64,000 nucleotides of DNA from Roseiconus lacunae (GTDB lineage Bacteria > Planctomycetota > Planctomycetia > Pirellulales > Pirellulaceae), in NCBI RefSeq assembly GCF_008312935.1, contig NZ_VSZO01000011.1, positions 57,956 to 121,955 of the forward strand. Direction: 5' to 3'. Shown here piece after piece: positions 34,663 through 44,843 of the stretch. The position numbers and the translations under genes are program-made. The notes under the pieces were generated by a model. The model did no database searches and was not told the origin of the DNA. It worked only from the letters and a program-made list of their open reading frames with translations. Position 1 is the first letter of the stretch. Each line of letters starts with the position of its first letter.

Positions 34663-36017
34663 GGTAAGAGGGCGATGTCAGAGTTAGCCGTAGGCCCAAC
34701 CGGAAGGATCGGGGCCATGGGGGTGGCATGGGCGGGATGTATCTTGGTCGATTGTTGGACCATGTCATGCAAGAGGCAAGAAAATCGTTCGGCGATGACT
34801 GGGCGATCGTATTCCGTCAGGGCGATGTTTCTCGCCGCCTGCTGGCGACTTTTCTCGATGTGAGGAAGAGCGAATAAACGGGTCGACTCTGCCTCGGCCT
34901 GCGCGACAGTTCGTGCGATTTGTTTTGATTGGCCAGGGCGGACACACCAACCAAGATTTTTCTCCGCAACGAGACGACTAAGATCGGTTGCCTGATCGGC
35001 GATCGCGATCACTGGGCGTCCGACTGACAATATCCCGTAAAGTTTGCTGGGGCATAAGCAACCCGCAATCTGTTCGTGCATGGACACGACGTGAACATCG
35101 GCCGCAGACAAGCTTTCGGCAAGATTCTCGCGTCTCTGATACGGCATGAACTCGATTCTGTCTTCCGTGAGACCGAGTTGGTCTGCAAACGCGATTAAGC
35201 GGTCTCGCGAAGCTCCGTCGCCCACTAGAAGCAGTTTGGCACGCGTTGGCCATTCTGGTTCGGCGGCAGCTCGGATTAGAACTTCCAAGCGTTGTGTCAG
35301 ACCCATGTTACCGGAATGCATGACCACAAAGCGGTCGTGGACGCGATGACGGAGACGGAAGTGGTTGTCGTAAGGTTCGATGGGTTCGAGGTGAGAACAG
35401 TCTGCCCAATTGGGAAGAATCGCGATCTTCTGCGGATCGATCGCCCATCGGCGTCCTGTCAAACGCTGACGCATGCAGCGTCCGAGAACAATGATCTTGT
35501 CGGCCGACTGATACGCTTGCCGAAGTTGACGGCGAATCGATCGCCCCAGTAGCGGCATGCGAAGTTTGCCGATCGCTTCGGCGACATCCGGGTAAATATC
35601 CTGAAGGTAGACGCAGTGGCGTGCACCCGTTCGACGCGCGTGCTGTGCCCCAGCGAGCGGCAGTAAAAACGGATCGGTCTGGCTGACAATGACATCGGCT
35701 GAGAGGTTCGCTTGTCTTAGGTACCGACAAGCGGCCCTGTAAAACGAGATCATACTCATCACGCGGCCGAACGGATTCCTACTGTTCTTTTGGTAGGTGC
35801 GATGGCTCAGGCGATGAATCGTGACGTTGCGACGAACTTCGATCCCGGACCGAATAAAAGAGCGATCGGGTTCCGGGAAATTCGGTTGCCCACAAACGAC
35901 ATGAATGTCCAATTGCCGTGCAAGATCGACGCTAAGGTCGGTCAGCAATTGTCCCGTCGCTTCGATGTCCGGCCAGTAAGACCGGTTCAGAAAAACAATT
36001 TGTGGTCGTTTAAGCAA
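34659..36017 (-). CDS. GT4 glycosyltransferase, WbuB-like
   Basis: The 452-residue product matches the WbuB-type GT4 group. It has IVFLNRSYWPDIEATGQLLT at the N-terminus, CGQPNFPEPDRS, SQTDPFLLPLAG, VYLQDIYPDVAEAIGKL in the acceptor half and VVMHSGNMGLTQRLEVL, LLVGDGASRDRL and CLCPSKLYGILSVGRPVIA in the donor half. WbuB-like enzymes transfer a deoxy-amino sugar, often L-fucosamine-like, to a lipid-linked acceptor. The sugar here is unknown. The gene overlaps gmd by four bases. The C-terminus has a short proline-rich tail. Confidence 0.9.
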   Translation of the reverse strand: MLKRPQIVFLNRSYWPDIEATGQLLTDLSVDLARQLDIHVVCGQPNFPEPDRSFIRSGIEVRRNVTIHRLSHRTYQKNSRNPFGRVMSMISFYRAACRYLRQANLSADVIVSQTDPFLLPLAGAQHARRTGARHCVYLQDIYPDVAEAIGKLRMPLLGRSIRRQLRQAYQSADKIIVLGRCMRQRLTGRRWAIDPQKIAILPNWADCSHLEPIEPYDNHFRLRHRVHDRFVVMHSGNMGLTQRLEVLIRAAAEPEWPTRAKLLLVGDGASRDRLIAFADQLGLTEDRIEFMPYQRRENLAESLSAADVHVVSMHEQIAGCLCPSKLYGILSVGRPVIAIADQATDLSRLVAEKNLGWCVRPGQSKQIARTVAQAEAESTRLFALPHIEKSRQQAARNIALTEYDRPVIAERFSCLLHDMVQQSTKIHPAHATPMAPILPVGPTANSDIALLP

Positions 36018-36151
36018 CGTGATTGGCAGAGGTCAGAATCGTCGATCAAAGCAAGGAATGGCTGCGCGACCGGTCTCGGGATCGCGTGTCTTATTCGATC
36101 GAGATAGCGTTACCAGTGAGCGAGGCTCGTCTCGGTGGGGCTGCTGAAGAA

Positions 36152-37129
36152 CTAAGGCAACGGAATCTGTGCGGTCCACGGTTTGTTCTGTTGATACCAC
36201 TCAACCGATGCGTCCAGTCCTTCGGCGAGACTGACTTCAGGGGTCCAGCCAAGTAGTTCCTTCGCCTTCGTGATGTCAGCGCTCGTCGATTTCATGTCGG
36301 CTTGATGGAACGGCTTGTAGTCGATCTTGGCTTTTTTTCCGAGTCGTTCTTCAAGCATGGCGATCAACTGGTTGATTGAAACCGGGGTGCCCCCGCCCCC
36401 GAGGTTGATGATCTCGTAACCGAGTGGTTTCCCGGCGAGGATTGTTCCGCGGGCAATGTCATCGACATAGGTGAAATCGCGAGATTGTTCACCGTCACCG
36501 AAAAGTTCGATCGGTGTGCCTTCATCGATCCAGCGTGTGAATCGCAAAATTGACATGTCGGGGCGGCTTGCCGGGCCATAAACGGTGAAGTATCGGCAAA
36601 TGGATACGTCGATGTCGTATAGGTGGTGATAGCTGTATGCCATCACTTCGGCGCCTTTTTTACTTGCCGCATAGGGAGAAATCGGTGTGTTGACCGGCAA
36701 CGATTCCACGAATGGCATCGGTTGCCCAGCGTAAAGCGACGAAGTGGATGCCAACACAAACTTGGTGACACCGGTTCGCTGCATCTCGTCCAAGAGGTTT
36801 AGCGTGCCAACCGTGTTGGTAGAAAGGTACACATGCGGATTTTCCATGCTGTAGCGGACACCGGCGCGGGCGGCCAGGTTGAAGACCGCCGAAAATTTGT
36901 TCTGATCGAACAATGGCTTCAACTGGTCACCTTGTTCGATATCCATTTTGTGAAATGTGAATCGGTCGGTCCCGAGTTGTTCGATTCGGTGACGTTTCAG
37001 TTGAGGGTCATAGTAATCGTTAAGGTTATCGAGTCCGACTACGCGGTGCCCGTCACGCAACAGTTGGTGGCAAACTCGTGAAGCGATGAAGCCTCCGCAT
37101 CCGGTAACGAGATAGGTTTGATCGGTCAC
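36152..37129 (-). CDS. NAD-dependent epimerase, UDP-glucuronate 4-epimerase type
   Basis: The 325-residue protein has the NAD site GCGGFIAS (10-17), the Y153...K157 pair in YAASK, and the LDNLNDYYDPQLKRHRIEQL loop typical of UDP-glucuronate/UDP-galacturonate epimerases, plus NLAARAGVRYSMENPH and RYFTVYGPASRPDMS. It interconverts UDP-GlcA and UDP-GalA, giving an acidic sugar for the glycan. It is the first gene of the minus-strand locus, separated from the next gene by 134 nt without a recognisable feature. It therefore probably lies near a promoter at its 5' side (above 37129). Confidence 0.9.
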   Translation of the reverse strand: MTDQTYLVTGCGGFIASRVCHQLLRDGHRVVGLDNLNDYYDPQLKRHRIEQLGTDRFTFHKMDIEQGDQLKPLFDQNKFSAVFNLAARAGVRYSMENPHVYLSTNTVGTLNLLDEMQRTGVTKFVLASTSSLYAGQPMPFVESLPVNTPISPYAASKKGAEVMAYSYHHLYDIDVSICRYFTVYGPASRPDMSILRFTRWIDEGTPIELFGDGEQSRDFTYVDDIARGTILAGKPLGYEIINLGGGGTPVSINQLIAMLEERLGKKAKIDYKPFHQADMKSTSADITKAKELLGWTPEVSLAEGLDASVEWYQQNKPWTAQIPLP

Positions 37130-37724
37130 TTGCTAATTCGTGTTAGGGCGATGGGCGAAAGTCACGTTGCAAATTGGAGTAGCCGATTTTAGTCCGCGTC
37201 GTGGTTTGTGGTAGGCAACGTAACTTTGGAAATCGGCGTTGACCGCCGGCGCGGACTTCGTCCACGTGGGTGACCATTCCGTTCAACGGACACCGCATCG
37301 CCTTGTCGGTTTGTGACCCTTCCAAAACTCCCGCCGCAACCGGGGCTTGGGCTCGCCCAAAGGCGAATGAAGGTCTGGTCGCTGGTATCGCCGTTTGCCT
37401 ACTTTCTCAGCCAATGTCTTCATCAGAGTGTCCGACCAATTAGGGCAAGCGGTGTCGGTTGTAGCGAAAATCGGACTTGAATTCGGAAGACGAAGGTCCG
37501 CAAGTTTTTCAAATGAGGGGGGCGACAAGCGAAGACATCGAGAACTTGGCCGGCAAACCCATCAACGTAAACCAATCGATGACGTATAAATCACCGCGGA
37601 AGAGCCGCGAGCGATTTGCACACGGTGATTGGCAACCCGCTACAGTAGAGTGGTGCGGTGACGTTCACCACGCCGCCTAAGACAAGATTGGAAGTCATTT
37701 GCCCAGCCATCGAAACACTACCCA
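37130..37724. other. Intergenic region between the polysaccharide locus and the LON-domain gene
   Basis: About 595 nt with no supported gene. It should hold divergent promoters for the epimerase (minus) and LON-domain gene (plus). Several short open frames occur, including a basic 46-residue one on the minus strand (37283-37423, MKTLAEKVGKRRYQRPDL...), but none has a ribosome-binding site or recognisable family. Confidence 0.45.
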
Positions 37725-38492
37725 ATGAGCGATTTGGAAGATCTCACTCGTTTGCCGGACGATTTCGACGGCCATGTGCGGTTGTTTCCTTTGCCGTCGT
37801 TGGTGTTGTTTCCCCACGCCGTTCAGCCCTTGCATATTTTCGAGCCCCGGTACTGCGAAATGCTGTCCGAGGCACTCGCCACGGACGAACTGATCGCGAT
37901 GGCGACCCTCCGGAACGATGAGTCGGGTACCGTCGGGCAGCCTCCGATTGCTTCGACTGTTTGCATCGGCAAGATCGTGTCACACGTTCCCTGTGATGAC
38001 GAACGGCACAATATCCTTTTGGTCGGGATCAAGCGGGCCAAGATCGCGACGGAGGTCGACGCGAAACGTTGTTTTCGAATCGCAAAATCGAACGTGCTAG
38101 ACGATTTGTATCCACCCGCCGGGAAGAGCCAGCGCAGTCAATTGAGGGCGGATTTGCTTGGGGCGTTCGGCGAGGTCATCCCTGCGACAAAGTCCGCAAA
38201 ACAGGAACTCTCCGAGTTGTTGACCGGATCGATGGGACTCGGGCCGATCACTGACATTATCTCCCACACCCTGCCGCTGACCGTTTCGATGAAATTACGG
38301 CTTTTGGCCGAGCACAACGTGGACACTCGTGCCAAACAACTGATTCGCTTTTTGAAGTCAGGTGCGGTCGAGTTGCCGCAAGCGTCTGGAAAAGAATCGA
38401 ACCCACAGCCTTTCGAAACTGTTGGCCAAGACGCGGCCGAGGCAACCGAGGACGGCGGGCAACAATTCCCACCGCCCTTCAGTTTGAACTGA
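37725..38492 (+). CDS. LON substrate-binding-domain protein
   Basis: The 255-residue protein contains the N-terminal domain of Lon protease (PF02190-type) alone, without ATPase or peptidase modules. The motif is LFPLPSLVLFPHAVQPLHIF, followed by EPRYCEMLSEALATDELIAM and GKIVSHVPCDDERHNILLVG. Stand-alone LON-domain proteins are common in bacteria and probably bind protein or help in protein quality control; no exact role is established. The C-terminal 50 residues are polar and low in complexity. It is followed by a converging sulfatase gene 20 nt after its stop, and the space has no terminator I can see. Confidence 0.88.
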   Translation: MSDLEDLTRLPDDFDGHVRLFPLPSLVLFPHAVQPLHIFEPRYCEMLSEALATDELIAMATLRNDESGTVGQPPIASTVCIGKIVSHVPCDDERHNILLVGIKRAKIATEVDAKRCFRIAKSNVLDDLYPPAGKSQRSQLRADLLGAFGEVIPATKSAKQELSELLTGSMGLGPITDIISHTLPLTVSMKLRLLAEHNVDTRAKQLIRFLKSGAVELPQASGKESNPQPFETVGQDAAEATEDGGQQFPPPFSLN

Positions 38493-38512
38493 CATTTGGC
38501 TCAAGCGGGCGC

Positions 38513-40078
38513 CTAGTTCTCAGACCAGTCGGGGCGGCTGTGTCCTGCCGATTGGATCTCTTCGAGCTGTGAAAGCAGTTCCTTCAGTTTTTCGGGCTTT
38601 GATTTCGCCAAGTTGTTGGTTTCGCTCGGGTCATCGGAAAGGTTGTAAAGCTCGTGCTTGCCCGGTCCTTTCTCGTACGTCAGATGCTTTTTGGGTTTTG
38701 CATCGGCATAGGAAAGGACCTTCCAGTCGCCCACCCGAAGCGCGAGCGTTGGTCCTTTGTTCGGTTGCTGTAACAAGTGGTCGCGACCTTGAGCGTCATC
38801 TTTTCCCAGCAGTGCATCGAGGACATTGAAGCTGTCGGGGCAGGCGCCAGCGGGCAGCGATTGTCCGGCAAGCTTGGCGAGGCTTGCGGGAAGGTCGACG
38901 GTGCAGACGATTTTATCGGACCGGCCAGGTTTGATGGTGCCTGGCCAAGACGTGATGAAAGGCGTGCGAGTGCCGCCTTCGTAGATGCTGTACTTTCCGC
39001 CGCGATAGATTCCCGACGGTGTGTGCTCGTGCAATTTCTCGATCGCCCCGTCTTGATAGCCATCATCAAGGACGGGACCGTTGTCGCTGCAAAATACGAT
39101 CAAGGTGTTCTCTCGTAGACCCAATCGGTCAAGTGTTTTAGTGAGTTCACCGACACACCAGTCGAGTTGGACGATCGCGTCGCCACGGTATCCCAGTTTG
39201 GTTGTTCCTTGAAAGCGTTCGTGCGGCATGCGTGGGACATGCAAATCATGAGACGCGAAAAACAGGAAGAACGGATCAGACTGGTGTTTCTCGATGAAGG
39301 CGACCGACTTCTCGACCCAGGCGTCGGCGAGATCTTCGTCACGCCAGCGGGCTTTCTCGCCACCGGTGAAGAAGCCGATGCGACCGATTCCGTTATGGAC
39401 CGTTTGGTTGTGCCCGTGACTCCAGTCCATCTTCAATGTTTTGCGAACTTCTGGGTCGCTTCCGACGGGGTGGTCGGGGCTTGGACGCTTCTTCCCGACC
39501 CAGAGAGGATCGGCGGGGTCGAGGTCAACGACTCGGTGGTTTTCAACATAAACGCTGGGGACACGATCGTTGGTCGTCGGCATGAGGAAACAGTAGTCAA
39601 AGCCAATTTCCAGAGGTCCCGGTTTTAGCTTCCCGTTCCAGTCGGGGGCGTCGCCTTCGCCAAGGCCCAGGTGCCACTTGCCGACAACGCCTGTTTTGTA
39701 GCCCGCAGTCTTCAGCAGGGAAGCGACCGTCTCGGTGCCCGGCTTAATCAAACTGGTCGCATTCGGGGGGGCGATGCCGGCGCCTGGTTGTCGAAATGCA
39801 TACATGCCGGTCAGGAAAGAGAACCGGGTGGGCGTACAGGTCGAAGCGCTGCAATAGCCCTGGTTAAACTGCAGTCCGTCTTGGGCGAGTCGATCGATAT
39901 TGGGAGTTTTCAGTTCGGTGGCGCCGTAGCAGCTCAGGTCGCCGTATCCCAAGTCATCCGCCATGATGACGATGATGTTAGGCGTGTCCTTTGCGACGGC
40001 CGGCGGTGTCGGTGCGACTCCGGCGAGGGCGGCGAGTGCGAACGCACCGAAGGTGGTAAGGTGGCGCAAGTGCTTCAT
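38513..40078 (-). CDS. Exported Cys-type sulfatase
   Basis: From the ATG at 40078 the product has 521 residues and a Sec signal peptide (residues 1-29, cleavage near AVA). The frame is open to 40330 but the extra N-terminus would mask the signal. The sulfatase signature is C81-T-P-T-R85, where the Cys is turned to formylglycine by a maturase encoded elsewhere. Metal ligands D41-D42 (MADDLGYGD) and a FCSDNGP segment are present. The enzyme would hydrolyse sulfate esters of polysaccharides in the periplasm or outside the cell. It is among the sulfatases typical of marine planctomycetes. Confidence 0.92.
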   Translation of the reverse strand: MKHLRHLTTFGAFALAALAGVAPTPPAVAKDTPNIIVIMADDLGYGDLSCYGATELKTPNIDRLAQDGLQFNQGYCSASTCTPTRFSFLTGMYAFRQPGAGIAPPNATSLIKPGTETVASLLKTAGYKTGVVGKWHLGLGEGDAPDWNGKLKPGPLEIGFDYCFLMPTTNDRVPSVYVENHRVVDLDPADPLWVGKKRPSPDHPVGSDPEVRKTLKMDWSHGHNQTVHNGIGRIGFFTGGEKARWRDEDLADAWVEKSVAFIEKHQSDPFFLFFASHDLHVPRMPHERFQGTTKLGYRGDAIVQLDWCVGELTKTLDRLGLRENTLIVFCSDNGPVLDDGYQDGAIEKLHEHTPSGIYRGGKYSIYEGGTRTPFITSWPGTIKPGRSDKIVCTVDLPASLAKLAGQSLPAGACPDSFNVLDALLGKDDAQGRDHLLQQPNKGPTLALRVGDWKVLSYADAKPKKHLTYEKGPGKHELYNLSDDPSETNNLAKSKPEKLKELLSQLEEIQSAGHSRPDWSEN

Positions 40079-40895
40079 CGAGATAGATAGGGGCGTGTGG
40101 GATTGCGCGGGGGGGGTGCGCGGAAGGAATTTGTTGAGATCTAGGCCACACTGTACACGATCTTCTGCCCGTCGAAGATTGTCGCGATGGAGGGAAGTTG
40201 ACCAGAAATTCCCTGTTTTTTGTTCCCGACACGACTTCCGAGAAGTCGGTGAGGGCGGCAAATGCGCTCCGTGTGATGCTAAGCCGTTTCTGTGGAAAGG
40301 TTTACGGCAGTTTTTTCGGCTACAGCACAATTCGGGCCAGTTTTTCGCGATGGGGTTTTCCAGCTCAGCGGGTTTTGATATTCTTCCTAGAGAGCCGAGG
40401 TTCCATCCGTACTTGATCGCTGTGACAACCCCGTCGATCTATTCGTACCCGATCGTTGTGCCCCAAAATCCGGGCAACACCTGCAGACGGTACGATTGAT
40501 TGGACGTGAACGGTGATCGGGACATGTATTTGGTCACGATAGTTTTGACGATTACGTCTTTCACATCCTTATGTGCACATCCCCGCGGTCGATCGGAACG
40601 CCGCGACGGGAGTGGTGCGAGCGTTGCAGCCAGCCGAGGTCTGCGGTGCGCGCTATCTGGCACTTCGCTGGCCAAATCGATCGGTGCGAACGCTTTCCAT
40701 TCATGGAGTCTCTTGAAACAAAGTGGGTCATGTCAATTGGAAAGTTGTCGCGTCAAAGCCTCCGTCGCATCCGCCCAAATCCACGATTGGGCTGAGCATG
40801 AGTTGTCGGCAGTCGCTTGCCGCAGTTCTGTAGCCCTTTCCTAAATCGCCGTCCGAGATCACGCATCTCAAGTCCAGCAGGAGCTTTCTCTACCG
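40079..40895. other. Long intergenic region upstream of rpoB
   Basis: There are 817 nt between the divergent sulfatase and rpoB genes. The usual rplJ/rplL genes are absent. TTGACG at 40545-40550 could be a -35 box but lacks a good -10 element. An AGGAG at 40879-40883 lies 12 nt before the rpoB start. Open frames in this region (for example 40500-40844) show no family character. Confidence 0.45.
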
Positions 40896-43800
40896 ATGGC
40901 AGTTACGTCCAAGCGTCGTCTGATTCCTACTACCGTCCGTTACTTTGGAAGCGATCAGGGTGAGTTTGACCTCCCCGATCTCACCGCATTGCAAACCGCA
41001 TCCTACAAGGAATTCTTGCAGGAAGAGGTTGGCATCGATCAGCGCGTCGATAGAGGGCTTGAGAGCGTCTTGCGCGAGATTTTTCCGATCTCCAGCTACG
41101 ACGGCAATATCACGCTCGATTACCTGCGCTACGAACTAGGTAAGCCGCGTTATACCAGTCAGGAATGTCGCCAGTTGCGTCTAACCTACGGGATGCCGCT
41201 GCGGATTTGGTTGCGTTTGAATCGCGAGGAGCCGCACGAGGAAGAGGTTTATCTCGGTGACATGCCGATCATGATGGGCGGCGGTGAGTTCATCATCAAT
41301 GGTGCCGAACGCGTGGTCGTGAGCCAGTTGCACCGTTCGCCCGGTGTGGACTTTGTTTGGGATACCGATACGACGACCGATCGCAAGTTGCCTTCGTGCC
41401 GGGTTATCCCCGAACGCGGTAGCTGGGTCGAGTTTAACGTGACTAAGAAGGACTCGTTGACGGTGCGGATTGACCAAAGCGGTAAATTCGCGGCGACGAC
41501 CCTGCTTCGCGCGATGGATCCAAAATTTTCGACCGACGCCGACATCCTGCAGGCGTTCTATCCGACTCGCACCGAAGCCCTTTCGGGAATCGAAAGTGCA
41601 CCGGCGATCGAAGGCAAGATCGCCGTCGATGATATTGTGTATCCGGCGAGTAGCGAACGTGCCGGAGAAATCATCATCGAAGCGGCACACCGCATCTCGA
41701 AAGAGGTCGCCGAAACGATCTGCACCGCCGGTGTCGAAAGCGCCGAGATCATGGACGCGCCCAAAGTGCCGGTGATCTTCAACACCCTCGTCGAAGACAA
41801 CACCGCCAGCCATGAAGAAGCCCTGCTGCGGATCTACCAGCGTTTACGCCCGGGGAACCCGCCGCAGCTCGAAAAGGCTCGCGTGTTGTTCGAAGAGAAA
41901 TTCTACGACGACAACCGGTACCGCTTGGGTAAGGTTGGCCGCTTCCGTTTGAATCGAAAGCTCGGTCTCGGTGTCAGTGAATCGGTAATGACGCTTCGTC
42001 CCGAAGACATTATCGAATCGATCCGTTACCTGATCGACTTGTTTGATCCCGACAGCAACGCGGAGATCGACGACATTGACCACTTGGGTAACCGTCGTTT
42101 GCGAACGATTGATGAGTTGGCTTGTGAAGAGCTGCGCAAGGGCTTTCTGAAGCTACGCCGTACCGTTCAGGAACGGATGAGCGTCAAGGACGCGCAGGAC
42201 ATGACCCCGCGTTCGTTGATCAATCCAAAGAGCGTTTCCGCCGCGATCGACTATTTCTTCGGCCGTGGTGAACTCTCCCAGGTCGTTGACCAGACCAACC
42301 CGCTTAGTCAATTGACTCACGAACGTCGTTTGTCGGCGCTCGGCCCAGGCGGTTTGAACCGAAAACGAGCCGGTTTCGAAGTGCGTGACGTTCACATTTC
42401 GCACTACGGTCGGATCTGTCCGATTGAGACGCCTGAAGGAACGAACATCGGTCTGATTAGTTCCTTGGCGATCTATGCCGGTGTCGACGACTATGGATTT
42501 TTGATCACGCCGTATCGGACGGTCAGCGAAGGCAAGGTGACTGACGAAGTTGTCTGGTTGCGAGCTGACGAAGAAAACGAGGCGTACATCGCGCCGGCGG
42601 ATACCGAGCTAAACGAAGGGGCTCTCGTGCCCGGGCCGAACATGATCGCCCGGTTCCGTAGCGATTTCCAGATCGTTCAGCCACGCCAGGTGAACTACAT
42701 GGACGTCGCGCCAAGCCAAATGGTCGGCGTCTCGGCCGGTTTGATTCCCTTCCTCGAGCACGACGATGCAAACCGTGCGTTGATGGGGTCGAACATGCAG
42801 CGTCAAGCGGTGCCGTTGTTGGTCGCCGAACCGCCGATCGTCGGGACCGGGATGGAGCGCGAAGTTGCACGCAACAGTGCGATGGTCGTTCGCGCCCGCC
42901 GTGCCGGTAAAGTGACCTATGTTGACTCCTGCCGCATTGAAATCGGCAGTGATCACTACGAACTGAAAAAGTACCAAGGTCTGAACGAGCGAACTTGCCA
43001 AAACCAAAAGCCGCTCGTCCGTCTAGGCGATGATGTGACCGAAGGTCAAATCATCGCCGATGGGGCAGCGACCCGTGATGGCGAGTTGGCTCTCGGGCGG
43101 AACGTCTTGGTTGGCTTTATGTCGTTCGACGGGTTCAACTACGAAGATGCGATCATCATCAGTGAAGAACTGGTGCGGAATGATACGTACACCTCGATTC
43201 ATATCGAAGATTTCGATGTCGAGATTCGGGAAACCAAGCTCGGTCGTGAAGAGTTCACTCGTGACATTCCCAATGTCAGCGAGAAAGCGCTTCGTAACCT
43301 GGACGAGAACGGGATCGTCCGCGTCGGTACATACGTCAAACCAGGCGATATCTTGGTCGGAAAGGTCAGCCCGAAAAGCAAGACCGAGCTGACTCCGGAA
43401 GAGAAGCTACTACACGCGATCTTCGGACGCGCCGGTGAAGACGTGAAAAACGATTCACTGGAAGTTCCCTCGGGCATCGAAGGGATCGTGATCGACACGC
43501 ACAAGTTCTCGCGTCGGATGAGCTTGAGCGAAGATGAGCGAAAGGAATTCGAGCGTGAACTGAAAGAGGTTGAAGCGACCGGCAATACCGAGATCGCAAG
43601 CACCTTCGAATCGCTCGTTCGTGACCTGGAAGAAGCTGCCGGAACCAAACTTAAGGACTCGACCGGAACGCCCTTGGCCGACGGTCAGGATCCGAAGTTC
43701 GTTGCCGAGCGTGCGATCGCTTTCCGTCTTGATCACGTCCTGGGACAGGTGAAGGGTGAGGAACAGACCGCCGCAGTCGAGAAGGTCTTCAAGTCGCAGT

Positions 43801-44618
43801 GGCGAAACGTCGAGACCGCAATCGATCAGCGTGACCGCAAGCTCAATAGCATGAAACGCGGCGACGAACTTCGCAGCGGTGTCTTGCAAATGGCCAAGGT
43901 CTACATCGCGACCAAGCGTGTGATCAGTGTCGGTGACAAGATGGCCGGTCGTCACGGAAACAAGGGGGTGATCGCGAAGATCCTTCCAATCGCTGACATG
44001 CCGTTCCTACCCGATGGGACACCTTTGCAAATTATGCTCAACCCGCTGGGCGTTCCCAGCCGGATGAATGTGGGGCAGATTTTGGAAACCCACCTCGGTT
44101 GGGCCGGTGCCAAGCTCGGCTTCCAGTCGATCACGCCGGTCTTTAACGGGGCCAGCGAAGAGGACATCAACGATGCACTCGACGAAGCCGGTTTGCCACG
44201 GCACGGTAAGGTTCGCCTGACCGATGGTCGTACCGGTGAGCCAATGGAACAGGAAACCACCGTCGGTTACATCTACATGCTTAAGCTGCACCACTTGGTC
44301 GATGACAAGGTGCACGCCCGAAGTACCGGACCGTACTCGTTGATCACCCAGCAACCGCTCGGCGGTAAGGCTCGTTTCGGAGGTCAGCGTTTCGGGGAAA
44401 TGGAAGTTTGGGCACTCGAAGCATACGGTGCGGCGTACATTTTGCAGGAGCTATTGACTGTCAAAAGCGACGACGTCGAGGGCCGAACCAAGATTTACGA
44501 GTCGATGGTCAAGGGAGAAAACACCCTGGAAGCCGGCACGCCAGCCAGCTTCGACGTTTTGACCAACGAGATCCGAGGACTCGCGTTGAACATGCAACTG
44601 GAGAAGCGGCCGATCTAG
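40896..44618 (+). CDS. rpoB: RNA polymerase beta subunit
   Basis: The 1240-residue product is the beta subunit of RNA polymerase, which forms the catalytic core with RpoC. Recognised segments include [20 protein letters not shown] (the rifampicin pocket, about 454-473), then the [10 protein letters not shown] region, [16 protein letters not shown] near 504 and the C-terminal [20 protein letters not shown]. It is shorter than the Escherichia coli protein because it lacks lineage-specific insertions. Within the rifampicin pocket, Q462, D465, S471 and H475 match the E. coli contact residues, while the two positions after the Q are Val and Val instead of Phe and Met. The gene is followed by a 225-nt spacer and rpoC. 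Confidence 0.98.
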   Translation: MAVTSKRRLIPTTVRYFGSDQGEFDLPDLTALQTASYKEFLQEEVGIDQRVDRGLESVLREIFPISSYDGNITLDYLRYELGKPRYTSQECRQLRLTYGMPLRIWLRLNREEPHEEEVYLGDMPIMMGGGEFIINGAERVVVSQLHRSPGVDFVWDTDTTTDRKLPSCRVIPERGSWVEFNVTKKDSLTVRIDQSGKFAATTLLRAMDPKFSTDADILQAFYPTRTEALSGIESAPAIEGKIAVDDIVYPASSERAGEIIIEAAHRISKEVAETICTAGVESAEIMDAPKVPVIFNTLVEDNTASHEEALLRIYQRLRPGNPPQLEKARVLFEEKFYDDNRYRLGKVGRFRLNRKLGLGVSESVMTLRPEDIIESIRYLIDLFDPDSNAEIDDIDHLGNRRLRTIDELACEELRKGFLKLRRTVQERMSVKDAQDMTPRSLINPKSVSAAIDYFFGRGELSQVVDQTNPLSQLTHERRLSALGPGGLNRKRAGFEVRDVHISHYGRICPIETPEGTNIGLISSLAIYAGVDDYGFLITPYRTVSEGKVTDEVVWLRADEENEAYIAPADTELNEGALVPGPNMIARFRSDFQIVQPRQVNYMDVAPSQMVGVSAGLIPFLEHDDANRALMGSNMQRQAVPLLVAEPPIVGTGMEREVARNSAMVVRARRAGKVTYVDSCRIEIGSDHYELKKYQGLNERTCQNQKPLVRLGDDVTEGQIIADGAATRDGELALGRNVLVGFMSFDGFNYEDAIIISEELVRNDTYTSIHIEDFDVEIRETKLGREEFTRDIPNVSEKALRNLDENGIVRVGTYVKPGDILVGKVSPKSKTELTPEEKLLHAIFGRAGEDVKNDSLEVPSGIEGIVIDTHKFSRRMSLSEDERKEFERELKEVEATGNTEIASTFESLVRDLEEAAGTKLKDSTGTPLADGQDPKFVAERAIAFRLDHVLGQVKGEEQTAAVEKVFKSQWRNVETAIDQRDRKLNSMKRGDELRSGVLQMAKVYIATKRVISVGDKMAGRHGNKGVIAKILPIADMPFLPDGTPLQIMLNPLGVPSRMNVGQILETHLGWAGAKLGFQSITPVFNGASEEDINDALDEAGLPRHGKVRLTDGRTGEPMEQETTVGYIYMLKLHHLVDDKVHARSTGPYSLITQQPLGGKARFGGQRFGEMEVWALEAYGAAYILQELLTVKSDDVEGRTKIYESMVKGENTLEAGTPASFDVLTNEIRGLALNMQLEKRPI

Positions 44619-44691
44619 TCGGGCAGCTCGGTGATCACCTGGTTCAGCCAGCGGTGTTCCTCTGCCGATGGAGGGTGATCGAAAGCAAGTG

Positions 44692-44717
44692 GTCGCGGCG
44701 CAGACAGCCGCCGCGAC
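44692..44717 (+). promoter_or_regulatory. Intergenic hairpin between rpoB and rpoC
   Basis: GTCGCGGCG (44692-44700) and CGCCGCGAC (44709-44717) form a perfect 9-bp GC-rich stem with an 8-nt loop. No T-tract follows, so it is not an intrinsic terminator. It may be a processing or stability element, or a pause site, in the rpoB-rpoC transcript. The spacer has no supported gene. Confidence 0.5.
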
Positions 44718-44843
44718 TTCGGGACTGGCATCAGTTCCACGACATCATCGAACGTTCGCGTGCCGACGAAGGAATTCGGCTGGCGAACTTCATTTCAACC
44801 GAAAACCAATAGCTAACCGCTCACTGCTAAAGGCTCACATATC

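Noticed and set aside
37283..37423. A small basic 46-residue open frame on the minus strand
   Set aside because: It begins without a ribosome-binding site and I do not recognise it. It could be a real small protein, but the sequence alone does not support a call.
40545..40580. A TTGACG box as an rpoB promoter
   Set aside because: No matching -10 sequence is seen at 16-18 nt, so it is not called as a promoter.
40500..40844. A 114-codon open frame upstream of rpoB
   Set aside because: It has no ribosome-binding site or domain and does not resemble rplL, rplJ or other ribosomal proteins.
44408..44812. An open frame across the rpoB end and the spacer before rpoC
   Set aside because: Most of it overlaps rpoB in another frame and the spacer part shows no protein-family character.
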